A stretch of 64,000 nt of DNA, from NCBI GenBank assembly GCA_033557465.1, contig CM066044.1:196532184-196596183 (forward strand), in the 5' to 3' direction. Positions 22,106 through 33,587 of the stretch are shown here, one piece after another. The position numbers were made by a program, and so were the translations under genes. Positions within the stretch are counted from its first letter, which is position 1; the number at the start of each line of letters is the position of its first letter. The DNA is from Ichthyophis bannanicus. Its lineage: Eukaryota; Chordata; Amphibia; Gymnophiona; Ichthyophiidae. Under the pieces are notes generated by a model. It was not told where the DNA came from and made no database searches. It saw only the letters and a list, made by a program, of their open reading frames with translations.

Positions 22106-23584
22106 AATTATTAACGCAGAAGAAACGCAGAAACTGTACCTTGACTAGCCCCACTATATTGGATTTCCCCTGGGGTATAGAAAAAATACATCTGAATCAC
22201 TTCCTCCATCCACAATAAAAGTGAAGCAAAGAAATAAGATGGAGGGCTACGAAACCGAAATAGCAATACTATGAGGCATGTAAGTTTTCTTTTTAAAAAA
22301 CAGAATGTTTAATCTTCCACCTTTGAAAATGGTTCTAATATCATCGTGACTGCAATAGGATCAAGTACCAGGATGTTAACCCCCTTCCGCCTTTACCCCC
22401 GTATTGTATATATTCTGTCTCAGCCAAAGGACCGGCCACTTGGATCTTAGCTAGGTTGCTAAGAAGTGAGAACCTTACTGTAGGTAATACTGCAGCCTCT
22501 TGAACTCATTTTTTTGGGCTAAAATCTGTTTAGGCTCATAGTCATAAACTGAAAGCAGCCTCTCCATGTCCTTTTGGCTGAGATTGAGAATTGATACAAT
22601 ATGAGGGGAAGCCTAATGTCCTTCCTCTCACTGAGGGGGATGCAAACATTGCAACCATACCTAGCGGAAGGATGAAATGCAGTAGCAAGAGAGAGCTGAG
22701 GGCTGCCCCATCTCCGACTCCAGGCTGAGATGTAAAACCTGTGGAACATGGAGGGGGAGTAATGCCACTAGGGACATGAAATGTTCTAACCCTGACCAAA
22801 CTGGAAGATTTAAACTTTCCATGAAATTATACTGAAGCTTTGAGGCCTGTTCACTTCCCTCATAGAAATCATTTCTTGGTGTCTTTTAAGTTAAAATCAG
22901 GTCTAAACCAGATCTGAGGGTGGACCTTCTCTGGTCACGAGAAAAAGTTTAGTTCCACTTTTGGGTTGTTTTCAGACTTTTTCCTGATTTTCAAAGTTTT
23001 TTTGGTTGTTTCACACATCTGTTAATGTGCAGAAATCAACTATCTGCATGTTAATTTATAGGTTAACATGGGTTAAATTGATCTTGCAAACACTGTTTTC
23101 TAGGGTGCCCTCTGAATGTGTACCAATATCCATAATATTTGGTCCAATGGATTGAGACTGAGAACCTGTACGATACAGTATGGGAAAGGCATTCATCTGT
23201 TTATCTCATTAGATCTCAGTCCAGTTCCAGGGGTCATAGCAGATGTGTTCACAGTGCGAGTCCTGTGAATACTGCTCCCCACCTTATCATCACTTGCCAC
23301 AAGGAGACAAGAGACAGTAAGTTTGGAAACAGGAAACCATCCAGGCCAAACCCATCATACCGCTAATTACATCTGCACTATCACTTTGGACTACCATCAG
23401 TAGGAGCCAAATAAAAGCAGGGGGTGGCTCATAATAGCACAAGTAGAACTAGCTGCTACAGCCAGAGGTGAACTAAATCTAATGCATATAAAAGTTATAA
23501 GTCTTTTCCATTCTTAAAAAGGAGTTGTGACTACCTGCCGTTCCTGCCAATCATTTATTCCAGTGACCAGCTGTATTCCACGCT
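22106..23584. other. No recognisable gene
   Basis: Short ORFs only; nothing assigned. Confidence 0.4.
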
Positions 23585-24448
23585 TTAAGAAAGGTGGAAG
23601 GAAGGCAAAAACAACCTGCCGGCATGGTTTAAAGGTGAGGTCAGAGAGGCTGTGGTAGCCAAAAACTCATCTTTCAGGAAAGGGAAAAAGGAACGAAATA
23701 ACGAAAACTGGAAACGAAATAAGCACTGACAAGTTAGATGCAAGGTGTTGATAAGGTGGGCAAAGAAAGAATTTGAAAAAAAGCTTGCTGTGGAAAAAAA
23801 AGATGCATAATAAAAACTCTTTTCAAGTACATTCATAGCAAAAAAAACCCCCAAAACAAAACTGTGAGAGAGTCCATTGGACCGTTAGATGATAGAGGGG
23901 CAAAAGGGGCACTAAGAGGGGACAAGACCATAGCGGAGAGACTGAATGAATTCTTTGCTTTACTGAAGAAGATGTAGGAAAGTTACCCATGATTGAAATG
24001 GTATTTACAGGTGATGCATCAGAAGAACTGAAAGAAATATTGATAAAACGGGAAGATATATTACAATTATTTGCTAAACTAAAGAGTAGCAAATCACTTG
24101 AACTGGATGGTATACATCTGAGGGTGTTGAAAGAAATATGAGATTGCAGAACTACTATTAGTAATCTGTGAACTATCATCAAATTCATCTATAATACCTG
24201 AACATTGGAGAATGGTCAATATAATGCGATTTTAAAAAAGTATTCCAGGGGTGATTCAGAAAACTACATACTGGTGAGCCTGATGTCAGTACCAGGCTAA
24301 ATGGTAGAAACCCAACAAACAAAATGACTGAACATGTAGATAATCCTGGTTTAATGGGAGAAAGCTAACATGGCTTTAGCCAAGGGAGATTGTTGTCTTA
24401 CAAATTTGTGATATTTTTTTGAAGGTGTGATTAAACAGGTAGATATAG

Positions 24449-24991
24449 GTGAGCCGGTCGATTATAGTGTATTTGGATTTTCAGAAAGTGTTTGACAAGG
24501 TCCCTCATGAGAGACTCTTGGTGAAATTAAAAAGTCATGGGGTAGGAGGCAGTGTACTATTGTGGATCAGGAACTGGTTAAAAGATAGAAAGCAGAGGGT
24601 AGGGCTAAATGGCCAATTTTCTGAATGGAGAAAAGTGAAAAGTGGAGTACCGCAGGGATCTGTGCTGGGTCCACTGCTTTTTAACATACTAGTAAATGAC
24701 TTGGAAATGGGACTAATGAGCGGGGTCATCAAATTTGCAGATGACAAAAAATTATTCAAAGTTGTTAAAACACAAGAGGATTGTGAAAAATTGCAAGAGG
24801 ACCTTGATAAATTGGAAGACTTGATGTTCAAATGGCAGATGAAATTTAATTTGGACAAGTGCATAGTTATGCACCTAGGAAAGAACAACCCAAACTATGG
24901 TTACACGATGCAAGGTTCCACATTGGGAACCACCACCCAGGAAAAAGATTTAGGTGTCATCATGGATAACATGCTAAAACCCTCCACCTAG
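24449..24991 (+). pseudogene. CR1 reverse transcriptase, longest open segment
   Basis: The 180-codon stretch holds RT motif A (YLDFQKVFDKVPHERLL), motif B ([17 protein letters not shown]) and motif C FADD (KFADDKKLF), followed by QMKFNLDKC. It is a palm-domain fragment; stops upstream and the TAG at 24989-24991 separate it from the rest of ORF2. The first catalytic aspartate and the FADD pair are intact. The parent enzyme performs target-primed reverse transcription. Confidence 0.85.
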
Positions 24992-25189
24992 TGTGCAGCG
25001 GCGGCCAAGAAAGCAAATAGAATGCTAGCTATCATAAGGAAAGGAATGGAGAATAAAACAAAGGATATTATAATGCCGCTGTATCGTTCCATGGTGCGAC
25101 CACACTTTGAATATTGTGTGCAATTCTGGTGACTGTATCTTAAAAAGGATATAACAGAATTAGAAAAGGTGCAGAGAAGAGCCACCAAA

Positions 25190-25215
25190 ATGGATGGATG
25201 GATGGATGGATGGAA
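25190..25215 (+). repeat. TGGA microsatellite
   Basis: Six tandem TGGA-type units interrupt the CR1 sequence, apparently expanded from a local motif. Confidence 0.85.
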
Positions 25216-25899
25216 AGATACCCCTATGAGGAGAGGCTTAAAAGGTTATGCTCTTCAATTTGAAAAGAGATGGCTAAAGGGAGATACGATAGAGGTCTGT
25301 AAATTAATGAATGGGGTGGAAATGGTAAACAGATCGGTTGTTTACGCCATCAAAAAGTAGGAGGACTTGCAATGAAGCTGCAGTGTAACCCGTTTAAGAC
25401 TAGTAAGAGAAAATATTATTTTACTCAAGGCGAAATCAAACTTTGGAATTGTTACCAGATGATGTAGTAAAAGCTGTTAGTGTAGTTGGGTTTAAAAAAG
25501 ATTTGGACAAGTTCCTGGAGGAGAGGTCCATATACCATTATTAAAGAGGACCCGGGAAATGCACTGCTTACCCCAATACAAGCATTGTGGAACCTGTGTG
25601 TCTTCTCAGGAAACTGCCAGGTACTTGCGACCTGGATTGGTCATTGTTGCAAACAGGATGCTGGGGTTGATGGACCTTGGTCATTAGTTCAAGGTCAAAA
25701 TTCAACCTGAGGGCCATTCAGGGACTTAAAGCCAAAGGCAGGTGAGAGTGAGAGACACTTTCCTCTGATGCCTAGGCTCTCTCCTTGGTCCTACCCATTG
25801 AGCCTCGTTACAAAAGCTACGATGCACAGTCCGTTAACTTAACTCCATCCCATCCGGCTTTTATCAGGAAGTCATCCTTGATGGCCTGCAGCCCCTCCC

Positions 25900-26450
25900 A
25901 ATGTAAAGGGTCCGAAGCAACACACGAACCCATCTGGCCAGGAGAAGAAGCTGCATCGCGTCTGTTGTGGGTGGCTACCCGAGCTTCACCCTCGGGGCAG
26001 GGGCAGGGAGTGCCGCTGCAGTCGGCTTAGCGTCCGAGGTCTCCCCCAAAGTCTTGCAGGGACGCGGAGGAGCGGCCGTCGCTTGCCCCCGGCACGGAAG
26101 GAGTTAAGCAGCGAGGCTGGCGCTATTTATACCCCGCGCTGCCGCCCGTGCCAGGGAGAGCCGCCGGCTGGCCGGGAAAGAGAGGCGGTGGATCGCGGGG
26201 AGTCCCTTCCTCCGCAGGGTTCCCGGAGTGCAAGCACTCCTCTTGCTGACTGCTGGGGAGTTCGGCGCAGCGCCCGGGCCCCTGCCAGCCCCCAGCGAGG
26301 ATCGGACCCCGGGGCCCTGCGGAGGATGCCGCCCCCTGCGCCCGGCCGCTGAAGTCATGGATTCCTTCTGCTTCCTCTGTTTCCAGAAAGAAGAGCTGCA
26401 GCCGCTGCAGGGCAACAGGTTGGTGGCAACTATTCGCCTCGGTCCGTGTC
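25900..26450 (+). promoter_or_regulatory. CpG island / promoter region
   Basis: The stretch is GC-rich with many undepleted CpGs, in contrast to the surrounding sequence, and lacks the signatures of the nearby transposons. 'ctatttatacc' (26123-26133) is a TATA-like box, placing a start site near 26155-26165. It leads into a coding start at 26357. This is the best host promoter in the window. Confidence 0.65.
26357..26418 (+). CDS. First coding exon of an unidentified host gene
   Basis: ATG (26357-26359, context gaagtcATGg) opens MDSFCFLCFQKEELQPLQGN, and the exon would end at 26418 with a phase-2 donor (CAACAG|GTTGGT). The frame is open upstream but holds no earlier ATG; a separate 90-codon frame (26083-26352) ends five bases before. 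The protein start has a Cys-x2-Cys pair (residues 5 and 8) in a hydrophobic setting followed by a Gln/Leu-rich stretch. I do not recognise the protein. The downstream intron would exceed the remaining recognisable sequence; no second exon was identified with confidence. Alternatively the frame could read through to the stop at 26471-26473. Confidence 0.5.
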
Positions 26451-26473
26451 TACAGCGGGCGTACGATAAGTAA

Positions 26474-28918
26474 CATATTACACCCCACAGTGCGGGTGCT
26501 TAACCAATCAGGCTGCAGGGTTGGCCGGACCTCGAACTTTAAAGAGAGGCGGGGGGTGTCCAGGTGATAGTTTCTAGTCTGCTGAAACTCTCCGGAGAAG
26601 TGCGATGCTTCCATGTATTTTGCTTTTCATTCTGGCTTCCTTCATGATTAGGCTTTAGGGCTGGTGGAGGTTTCCTGTCACTAATTCCGTGTATCTCTCT
26701 CCCTAACTGCTGACTAAAGAGACCAGCGAGCGTGGGATATTATGGTGATTTAAGAATTCTGGAAAGATATTGCATACCAGGTTGGAGTTCACATACTGCC
26801 TTTTTCCAGGTGCTGCTTGTGTAGTCTTCAAACCATGTCATCTTTGGATAACCCCAATATTGATTTCATAAAAGCTCTCAGACTCTCAAAGAATTAAGTT
26901 TCCTAAGAAGCATTTCGACTAATAGACTCTGTACTGTAGGATGAGTGGGCTGTAATTTTCGCATTAGTGAGGGCTCTCCCATTAGCCGAGACAGCATGGA
27001 ATTATTGCTCTATTCTGCTGTCATCCATGGTTTCGTAATATAATACCAGACACTCTTCAGAAGTAACCCTACAGCTCTTCTCTTTTCAGCCAGTACCAGA
27101 AATTAAAGAAAAAAATCACTTCTAATCCACCCCCCCCCCCCCCAAAAGACTTCTTGCAAGCACTTTGACTAAGATTGGAATGGACTGTAGGGGGTGATTT
27201 GGAGGGAGACAGACTGTTCAGGGCAAGCTCATCTGCAGAAGTGCTTTCTCAGCTAAATATACAAGCAGAATCCTTCTGGCCCCTCCTCAGTAGCGATTTC
27301 CCTCAGTATCCCATGTCTGGACCATTCTAGATGATGTCATTTATGACAGGGCTGGCACCCGAGGTGCACAGGAGGAGCTTAAAGGTTTGCAGGAAAAACA
27401 TTTTTAACTGGAACAGGTGACCTTATGCACCTTTCTGGGCTTGCTCTTTTTATACAAAATGTTTTCTATAAGCACAATATGGCTCAAACCCCTTTACAAA
27501 TCACACACGCCCTAGCTCAGTTAATCAAGTAAGAGAGTGGCTGGGCATTCTCGTGTAGTTTTTTCATTTTGTTTAGAAGTTTTATAGTGACCTGTTTGGA
27601 TAGAGTCTGAAAATGCTTTGCACTTACATCTCTCTTATTTCTCTTTCAATGCTATTTTCTGCTCCCCTCTTATTTTCTATCCTCTCTTTGAATTCATTGC
27701 TACAGTATGTCCCTCTCATTCTTTGTCTGGCTGGTGTGATTCCTCTTTTGTAGCCATTTCATTTCATTATGCCTCTGGCTTTCATCCTGCCTCTCCCGCT
27801 ATCTCCCGATTCCACCTCACCATGCTGTGTATGCAGCTGGGCAGGCTTCCTTGGGAGTTATCCCAGCAGGACTGCTGGTGAGGGAGGGTCCACATCCCAT
27901 CACCACTTCAGGACATGGCCAGGCGCAGCTGAAGGCCCTAAGTGACCAGCATCTGTTCCCATGTAAACATCTCTGTTTTTTCTAAGTTCTTTTCACAGCA
28001 GGGTAGGTCCCTGACAGAAAGCCATAACAAAGTTTAAGGGCAAGGATAAAACACTGGGGGTTAAGAAAATCATTGTTCACCTAGACTTTCTTAATGTTAG
28101 ATTTTAAAATCTTGTTTTTCAGAGTTAGTTTTAGGGCTGGGTGGCAGCATGTATATTACCCAGAGATGTGGCAGCGGGGAGGCCCCGAGGGGTCCAGGTC
28201 CTCCAGTTTTGTCTATGGCTTCCTCTGTGGTGCTGCTGTGGCAGACGCCTCCTATTTTAATGTGCGTACCATAGTCAGGGAAGAGCGTCTATCATGCCAT
28301 GGAAAAGATGAGAGCTATATTGGGGGATGGGGGGGGGGGAAGAGGACGCAGAATACTCTTGCCTCCCATGTTAATTCTTGAGCGCCCCCCCCCCCCCGAG
28401 GTTCTGTCTATGGCCCTGATATTAACTGAGTATCCTCCTAGCAATTGAGAGTAAGGGTGACTTGGGGAAAGAGAACAAAATAGGTAGGACCCCAGACAGC
28501 TAATAAAGACCAAGCATGTGCCTTTTACTAACCTACGTGAATCCAGTTTTCATTTCTCCACTAAGTGGTCTCATACATTTCTAGTAAAATATCCATTTAT
28601 TGGAATTAATTCATCATTTCATCTTTTGTTTCTGAGGGGAAAAAAGTCAACAAACAAGTTGTAGGTGATTAGGGGTTATTTTAGGCACATCTATAATCAG
28701 TTATATACACATGTAACTCACATCCACGTGTAAATGTCTATTTTAGAAAGGGTTCAATATAGACATGAATGTCCTAGGCATGTGGAAGTTGTGAGGGGAC
28801 GTGTTGGGAGCTTGACCTGGGTGGGACATAAATCTACCCATGTAGTCCCCATTTCATATAGGGATATCACGTTCTAACCCAAAATTGACACCTACTCCCC
28901 TAATATATGTTGGTTTTT
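26474..28918. other. Putative intron; no recognisable exon
   Basis: Follows the candidate first exon. It contains C/G homopolymers at about 27127-27143, 28329-28340 and 28384-28397, but no clear transposon or exon. Confidence 0.4.
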
Positions 28919-28929
28919 AAAAAGTGTGC

Positions 28930-29082
28930 TACAATAACAGCAGCTACGGGTACCTACAATAACAGCAGCTACGGGTACCAGTCTGTCAACAATGAGCCGC
29001 CTGACTGAAGACTGAACACAATTTAGGATAGCTATCCAGAGGGTCGCCATGAGTCGACTTCGACTCGATGGCACTTAACAAC
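28930..29082 (+). mobile_element. RTE LINE 3' end with 11-bp target duplication
   Basis: The segment ends in 'gagtcgacttcgactcgatg' and 'gcacttaacaac', the RTE 3' terminus seen also at 30033 and (minus strand) 15489. It is flanked by perfect AAAAAGTGTGC repeats at 28919-28929 and 29083-29093. A 26-base tandem duplication ('tacctacaataacagcagct') lies at its 5' end. Confidence 0.85.
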
Positions 29083-29779
29083 AAAAAGTGTGCGCTATGT
29101 TTCTTCCTTAATACCCCTTAGTTTATTCCCCCCCCCACAATGAAATGAGTTCAAGATAGTGTTCTCTGTAATTAATTATCAACGGCTACACGTCTAAGGT
29201 TGTGCCATGGCTTACTTGCATATGTAAGTGTCGACATTTACACATGTTAATTACTGGGTTTCGTCTGTTGCTTTTTCCAATGTGTAAATTTGTAAAATGA
29301 GTTTCCCATTGCATGAAGATCAGTCCACGTGTATTCCTACGCTTCTTTCTATGTATTTTAGAAAAAGTCCATGTTTAGCAGAGTCATTTCTAAAATACCG
29401 TCAGAAATGAGTATGTCCCAAACTCGACATCTCAATTCCAATCTCTATGCAATATCTAAAATGTACTGTCATGTTTTTAAATGTTGCAAACATTTAACAT
29501 TTGACTTTTGAGACTACAGTTTAAGCCTAAAGGGTGCCGTGCTGTTTTAGAATTACTCTTGTCAGTTTTAATCTTTATTAACTCTGATTGCTATGTAATT
29601 GGCAGAAAACAATTCTAAATCAAGACTTACTGGATCTTAATTTATTTTTAGATTTAGTACATGCCTTTTCATTGGTTGCGCAGGGCAAGTTGCATTTAGG
29701 TCCAATAAGCATATCATGGACTGCCTGAAGAATAGATCAGTTGGTATTAGGGGAAATCAAACCTAAGTTTTCTGTAGAA

Positions 29780-30036
29780 GCTTAAATGGCAAGACTTTGA
29801 CTTTCTTACTTTGGGCACATCGTACAAAGAGCAAGATCATTAGAGAAAGACATCATGCTTGGCAAGGCTGAAGGTCAATGCAAAAGAGGAAGTCCAGCAA
29901 TGCAATGGATCAATATCATAACAGCAGCTCTGGATGCCACTCTATCAGTAAGTAGCCATTTTACTGAAGATTAAACATAGTTTAGGACAATTACCCACAT
30001 GAGTCGGCATCGACTGGATGGCACTTAACAACAGCT
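29780..30036 (+). mobile_element. RTE LINE 3' end, C-terminal coding remnant
   Basis: Translates in pieces as LSYFGHIV, EKDIMLGKAEGQ and KRGSPAMQWI, the RTE C-terminus, then 'catgagtcggcatcgactgg' and 'atggcacttaacaac'. It is 5'-truncated; no clear target duplication was found. Confidence 0.8.
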
Positions 30037-31019
30037 ATAGGTAATTCCAAACCCCAGAGGGCTTATAATCTAAGCATTCTATTTACTGAGCCACACTATA
30101 GTATTAGCATGTGTTTAAAGCCTATAATGTATGTTAAATTGCATTTAACATGTTATTTTGCTTAATGTGTCAAAAATAAGGTCCAACATGCATTGCAAAA
30201 TAAAATTACGTATAGCACATGCAAATGCTTGTAAAACAGCTCACTATTAAGCAATTGGGTAACACAGTTTTTGGTGAATTTTGTAAGATTTTATTCCAGG
30301 AAAGTTAGCAATACCTCTAGAGGATGCTAGGAACATCAGCACACTAACACACACACTAATGCTCCCAGGGATGGTATTAAAGTGGGTAGAGTTTAAAAAA
30401 GAGCCTCTCCAGTTACAACTTGAAGGACTACAAAAAGGGACTGCTACTTCTGGAGAGAGATCTGCAATTGTAAGTATTTACTTCTGGGAATTTTTCTAAA
30501 TCTTGGTGAAAAAAGAATTCTTTAGATTAAAACTGATTAATCTGTGAATCCAGTTTTTTTTTTAGTTAAACTGAAAGTTGTCTGTTGAGTTTTTAATTTA
30601 AGTTTAAAACCCAGCAGAGAACTTCTAGTTTAAATGTAATACTCAGTCAGGGCATAGTATCAACAAAGAGCTTTCAGTTTAAATTTAAAACACAGCAGAG
30701 AGCTTTCTGGTTAAAATTAAAACCCAAGACTCCCTCAATCCAAGCAAAGGCTGTGCGAATCACCCAGGAAATTGGTCACAGATTACCTTAGAAGCACAGG
30801 ACATGGTACTGTATAGCAGCCAGTTTTAAATAAGTCTTCTTTCCCTCCCTCCCTTCCAGACACCCCCACCCCTGGGATAATTGTAGCTTTATAGATGCTT
30901 AAATCTCTTATAGGAAAGGAGCTGCCATATTCACTCTCAGGTGCAGTTGTTTATCCTCATCAGGCATACATTAAGGACCTGAGATTAATTAAGCTTCAGG
31001 TGAACAAAGTACATTAAAC
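30037..31019. other. No gene; local imperfect tandem repeat
   Basis: Three imperfect units around 30595-30725 share 'agtttaaa' and 'acacagcagagagctttc'-like sequence. Nothing else was assigned. Confidence 0.4.
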
Positions 31020-31665
31020 AGATTGGGGGTTATTCTGAACCATGAATAGCGAGGATGGATGCCCCAACAGGACGTCCATCCCTGCTATTTGAGTGGCTGC
31101 AGGCCCACAAATAACTTCCTCGCCGGTTGTGCGGGGAAGTTAGTTGGAGGTGGGGAAGAGGTGGTCTTGGGGCGGTCAGTGGGTGGTCGATGGCCCTGGA
31201 CATACAGGGCCAATTCTAATGTCGGTCTTGTATGTCCAGGGCCAGTGAAATGTCCGGGGAAGTTTCATGGTATCAGGGCATGGAAGGATCTTGGGGGGGA
31301 CAATGTTAATCCCCTGCAACCTGACCCTGGCCTTAGGAGGCCAGATTGGGGGTCGGGCTGCGAGGAATTAGCTTTGTGGGAAGTGGCCAGCATTGCAGCT
31401 TTTAAATGGAGCTGCGGTGCTATGGCAACAGGACGCCAAGGCACCGCGGATCCATTTAAAAGCCCTGACTGAGTTAGCTGGGCTAGCGCTGTACATGCAG
31501 GCCAGGGCTGAAGCGCAGTCCCGGCCTGCACGTACAGTGCTGTTCGCAATTCTGATCCCGCGGGGTTAGACGTGCCCCGATCAGAATCACGATCTCTTTT
31601 GTACATCCGGGTCAGCCCAAACGTACAAAGGAGATCTATGTTTTGAATGGAATTGGGCCCTTTAG
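31020..31665. repeat. CpG-rich block, probably a transposon of unknown class
   Basis: It starts 'gggggttattctgaaccatg' with 'aatagcgagg' and ends 'gaattgggccctttagg'. GC and CpG are high without a start codon, splice site or TATA box. Related phrases ('gctattcgctgtgcagaat') occur near 56505-56530. The long ORFs on both strands have no recognisable domain. Confidence 0.4.
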
Positions 31666-32177
31666 GTATAGTTTTATTAGTATAAGTATCCCTAGCAACC
31701 CTTAGTAAGTAAAGAACTTCAATATCTAAACACAACCTTAAAACTAAGATGCAGACAGTAGTCTAGCAGTGAGATGGGGATTTTCCATTCATTTGTATTG
31801 AGTCACATGTATGATTTTCTCCCAGTTGGTGAAGGATCTTATGTATGCATTAGGTGCAAGGAGCTCTTTGCTCTCTGGGAATGAGTCTGATCTCTGGAGA
31901 CTAGAGTAGCAGACTTGGAGGACATAAGGAAGACAGAGAGGTACATAGACGAGACCTACAGGGATATATAGTCCTGAAGTCCCACCTCCAGTCTGGCAGC
32001 ATCCCTGTTGCCATGGAGGAGAGAATTCACGTGACAGGAGAGCATCACCCTGGTGTGGCAGGAAGTGATCCTGTAGCTAGGACCTTTCCTCCAGGTGATG
32101 TAAAACCCTCTTGCACCGAGGAAGTTTCATCAGGACCATGTTCCCATGAGTGAAGTTTTAGGACAGCCGTTATAGTA

Positions 32178-32658
32178 TTGGTGATTCAATCATGAGGCAT
32201 GTAGATAGCTGGGTGGCTGGTGGACGTGAGGATCACCTGGTAACATGCCTGCCTGGTCGAAGGTAGTGGACCTCACGCGCCACCTAGACAAGGTCTTAGA
32301 TAGTGCTGGGGAGGAGTCTGCTGTCGGAACCAATGACATAGGAAAGTGTGGTAGGGAGGTTCTGGAGGCTAAATTTAGGCTTTTAGGTAGGAAGTTGAAA
32401 TCCAGAACTTCCAGGGTAGCATTCTCCGAAATGCTTCCCGTTCCATTTGCAGGACCCAAAAGGCAAGCAGAGCTCTGGAGTCTCAATTCATGGATGAGAC
32501 AATGGTGCAAGGAAGAGGGTTTTGGATTTGTTAGGAACTGGGGAGCATTCTGGGGAAAGGAGGGGCTCTTCCGAAGGGATGGGCTCCATCTTAACCAGAA
32601 CGGAACCAGGCTGCTGGCATTAATCTTTAAAAAGGAGATAGAACAGCTTTTAAACTAG
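32178..32658 (+). pseudogene. CR1 ORF1 esterase (SGNH hydrolase) domain
   Basis: The three SGNH blocks are present: GDS (32180-32188, the nucleophile Ser), GTND (residues 28-31 of the 137-codon frame starting 32245), and DGLH (residues 112-115, the Asp-His pair) before QNGTRLL. A frameshift near 32263 separates GDS from the rest, and a few residues before GTND seem lost. CR1 ORF1 proteins carry such esterases, thought to act on membranes or as RNA-binding accessory proteins. Upstream, a Cys-x2-Cys (VCIRCKELFALW, about 31838) resembles the usual N-terminal zinc motif. Confidence 0.8.
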
Positions 32659-32863
32659 ATAATAGGGGAAAGTCGACAGTCTCCCAAGAGCACATGGTTC
32701 AGAAAAATGTATCCTTGAAGGATATTAGCAAAAGATTGAAGTTAGGGCATATCAGCAGAGAGGTTCCAATATTGACGAAAGTAGCCCAAATGACCTTGAG
32801 TACAGAGCCAATAGAGCTTAAAGATTACCCAAATTTCCCCTGCCTACCGATAGACTGATTAAT

Positions 32864-33587
32864 ATGAATAAAATACAGACAATAAAATGCTTGTATGCAA
32901 ATAGTAGAAGTCTAAAAAATAAGATGGGAGATTTAGAATATATAGCACTAAATGAGAGGTTAAATATGATAGGTATCTCAGAGACATGGTGGAAGGAGGA
33001 CAACCAGTGGGACACTGTGATACATACCTGGGTACAAACTATATCGTAATGATAGAGCAGTTCAAATTGGTGGAGGGGGTTGCGCTCTATGTTAGAGGGG
33101 GCATTGAGTCACAAAGTATTAAAGTTTTGCAGGAAACAAAATTCACTGTAGAATCTCTATGGATTGAAATTCCATGTAAAAAGGGGAAGGGGAAGGTGAT
33201 GGCAGTGGAGGTGTTATCAAATTTGCAGTTGACACAAAACTATTCAAAGTTGTTAAAACCCATGAGGATTGTGGAAAACTGCAAGAGGATCTTGATAAAT
33301 TGGAAGACTGGGCATCCAAATGGCAGATGAAATTTAATGTGGACAAGTGCAAAGTTATGCACCTAGGAAAGAAAAATCCAAACTATGGTTACACAATGCA
33401 AGGTTCCACATTAGGAACCACCAATCTTGAAAAAGATTTAGGTGTCATCGTGGATAACATATTAAAACCTTCCGTCCAGTATGCAGCGGCGGCCAAGAGA
33501 GCAAATAGAATGCTGGGTATCATAAGGAAAGGAATGGAAAATAAAACAAAGGATATTATAATGCCTCTGTATCATTCCATGGTGTGA
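32864..33587 (+). pseudogene. CR1 ORF2: endonuclease start fused to post-RT region
   Basis: The ATG at 32864 opens IKCLYANSRSLKNKMGDLE and IGISETWW, the start of the APE-type endonuclease, with the Asn and Glu residues of that fold visible. After a frame shift (33050) the frame ends IEIPCKKGKGK (33180). At about 33205 it joins to IKFA, a point just at the RT FADD box (here FAVDTKLF), followed by DWASKWQMKFNVDKCKVMHL and the later RT thumb. Compared with the CR1 at 24449, several hundred codons are absent, including motifs A and B. The product could not polymerise. Confidence 0.8.

Larger units (their letters stand above)
23585..25690 (+). mobile_element. CR1 LINE (first subfamily), 5'-truncated
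   Basis: It spans the endonuclease-RT linker (AWFKGEVREAVVAKNS near 23620), RT, thumb and 3' UTR. The sequence stops at 'ttgatggaccttggtca' without the usual octamer repeats, so the last ~40 bases of the family are missing. Confidence 0.85.

Noticed and set aside
24535..24888. Minus-strand 117-codon ORF opposite the CR1 RT
   Set aside because: Mirror shadow of the RT coding frame; the same shadow appears opposite 62455-62730.
30595..30725. CRISPR-like or regular array
   Set aside because: Three imperfect units without constant repeats or spacers, in a vertebrate genome.
31059..31735. CpG-rich block at 31 kb as a host promoter
   Set aside because: No TATA-like box, start codon or donor is arranged sensibly, and related phrases occur at 56.5 kb, so a repeat is likelier.
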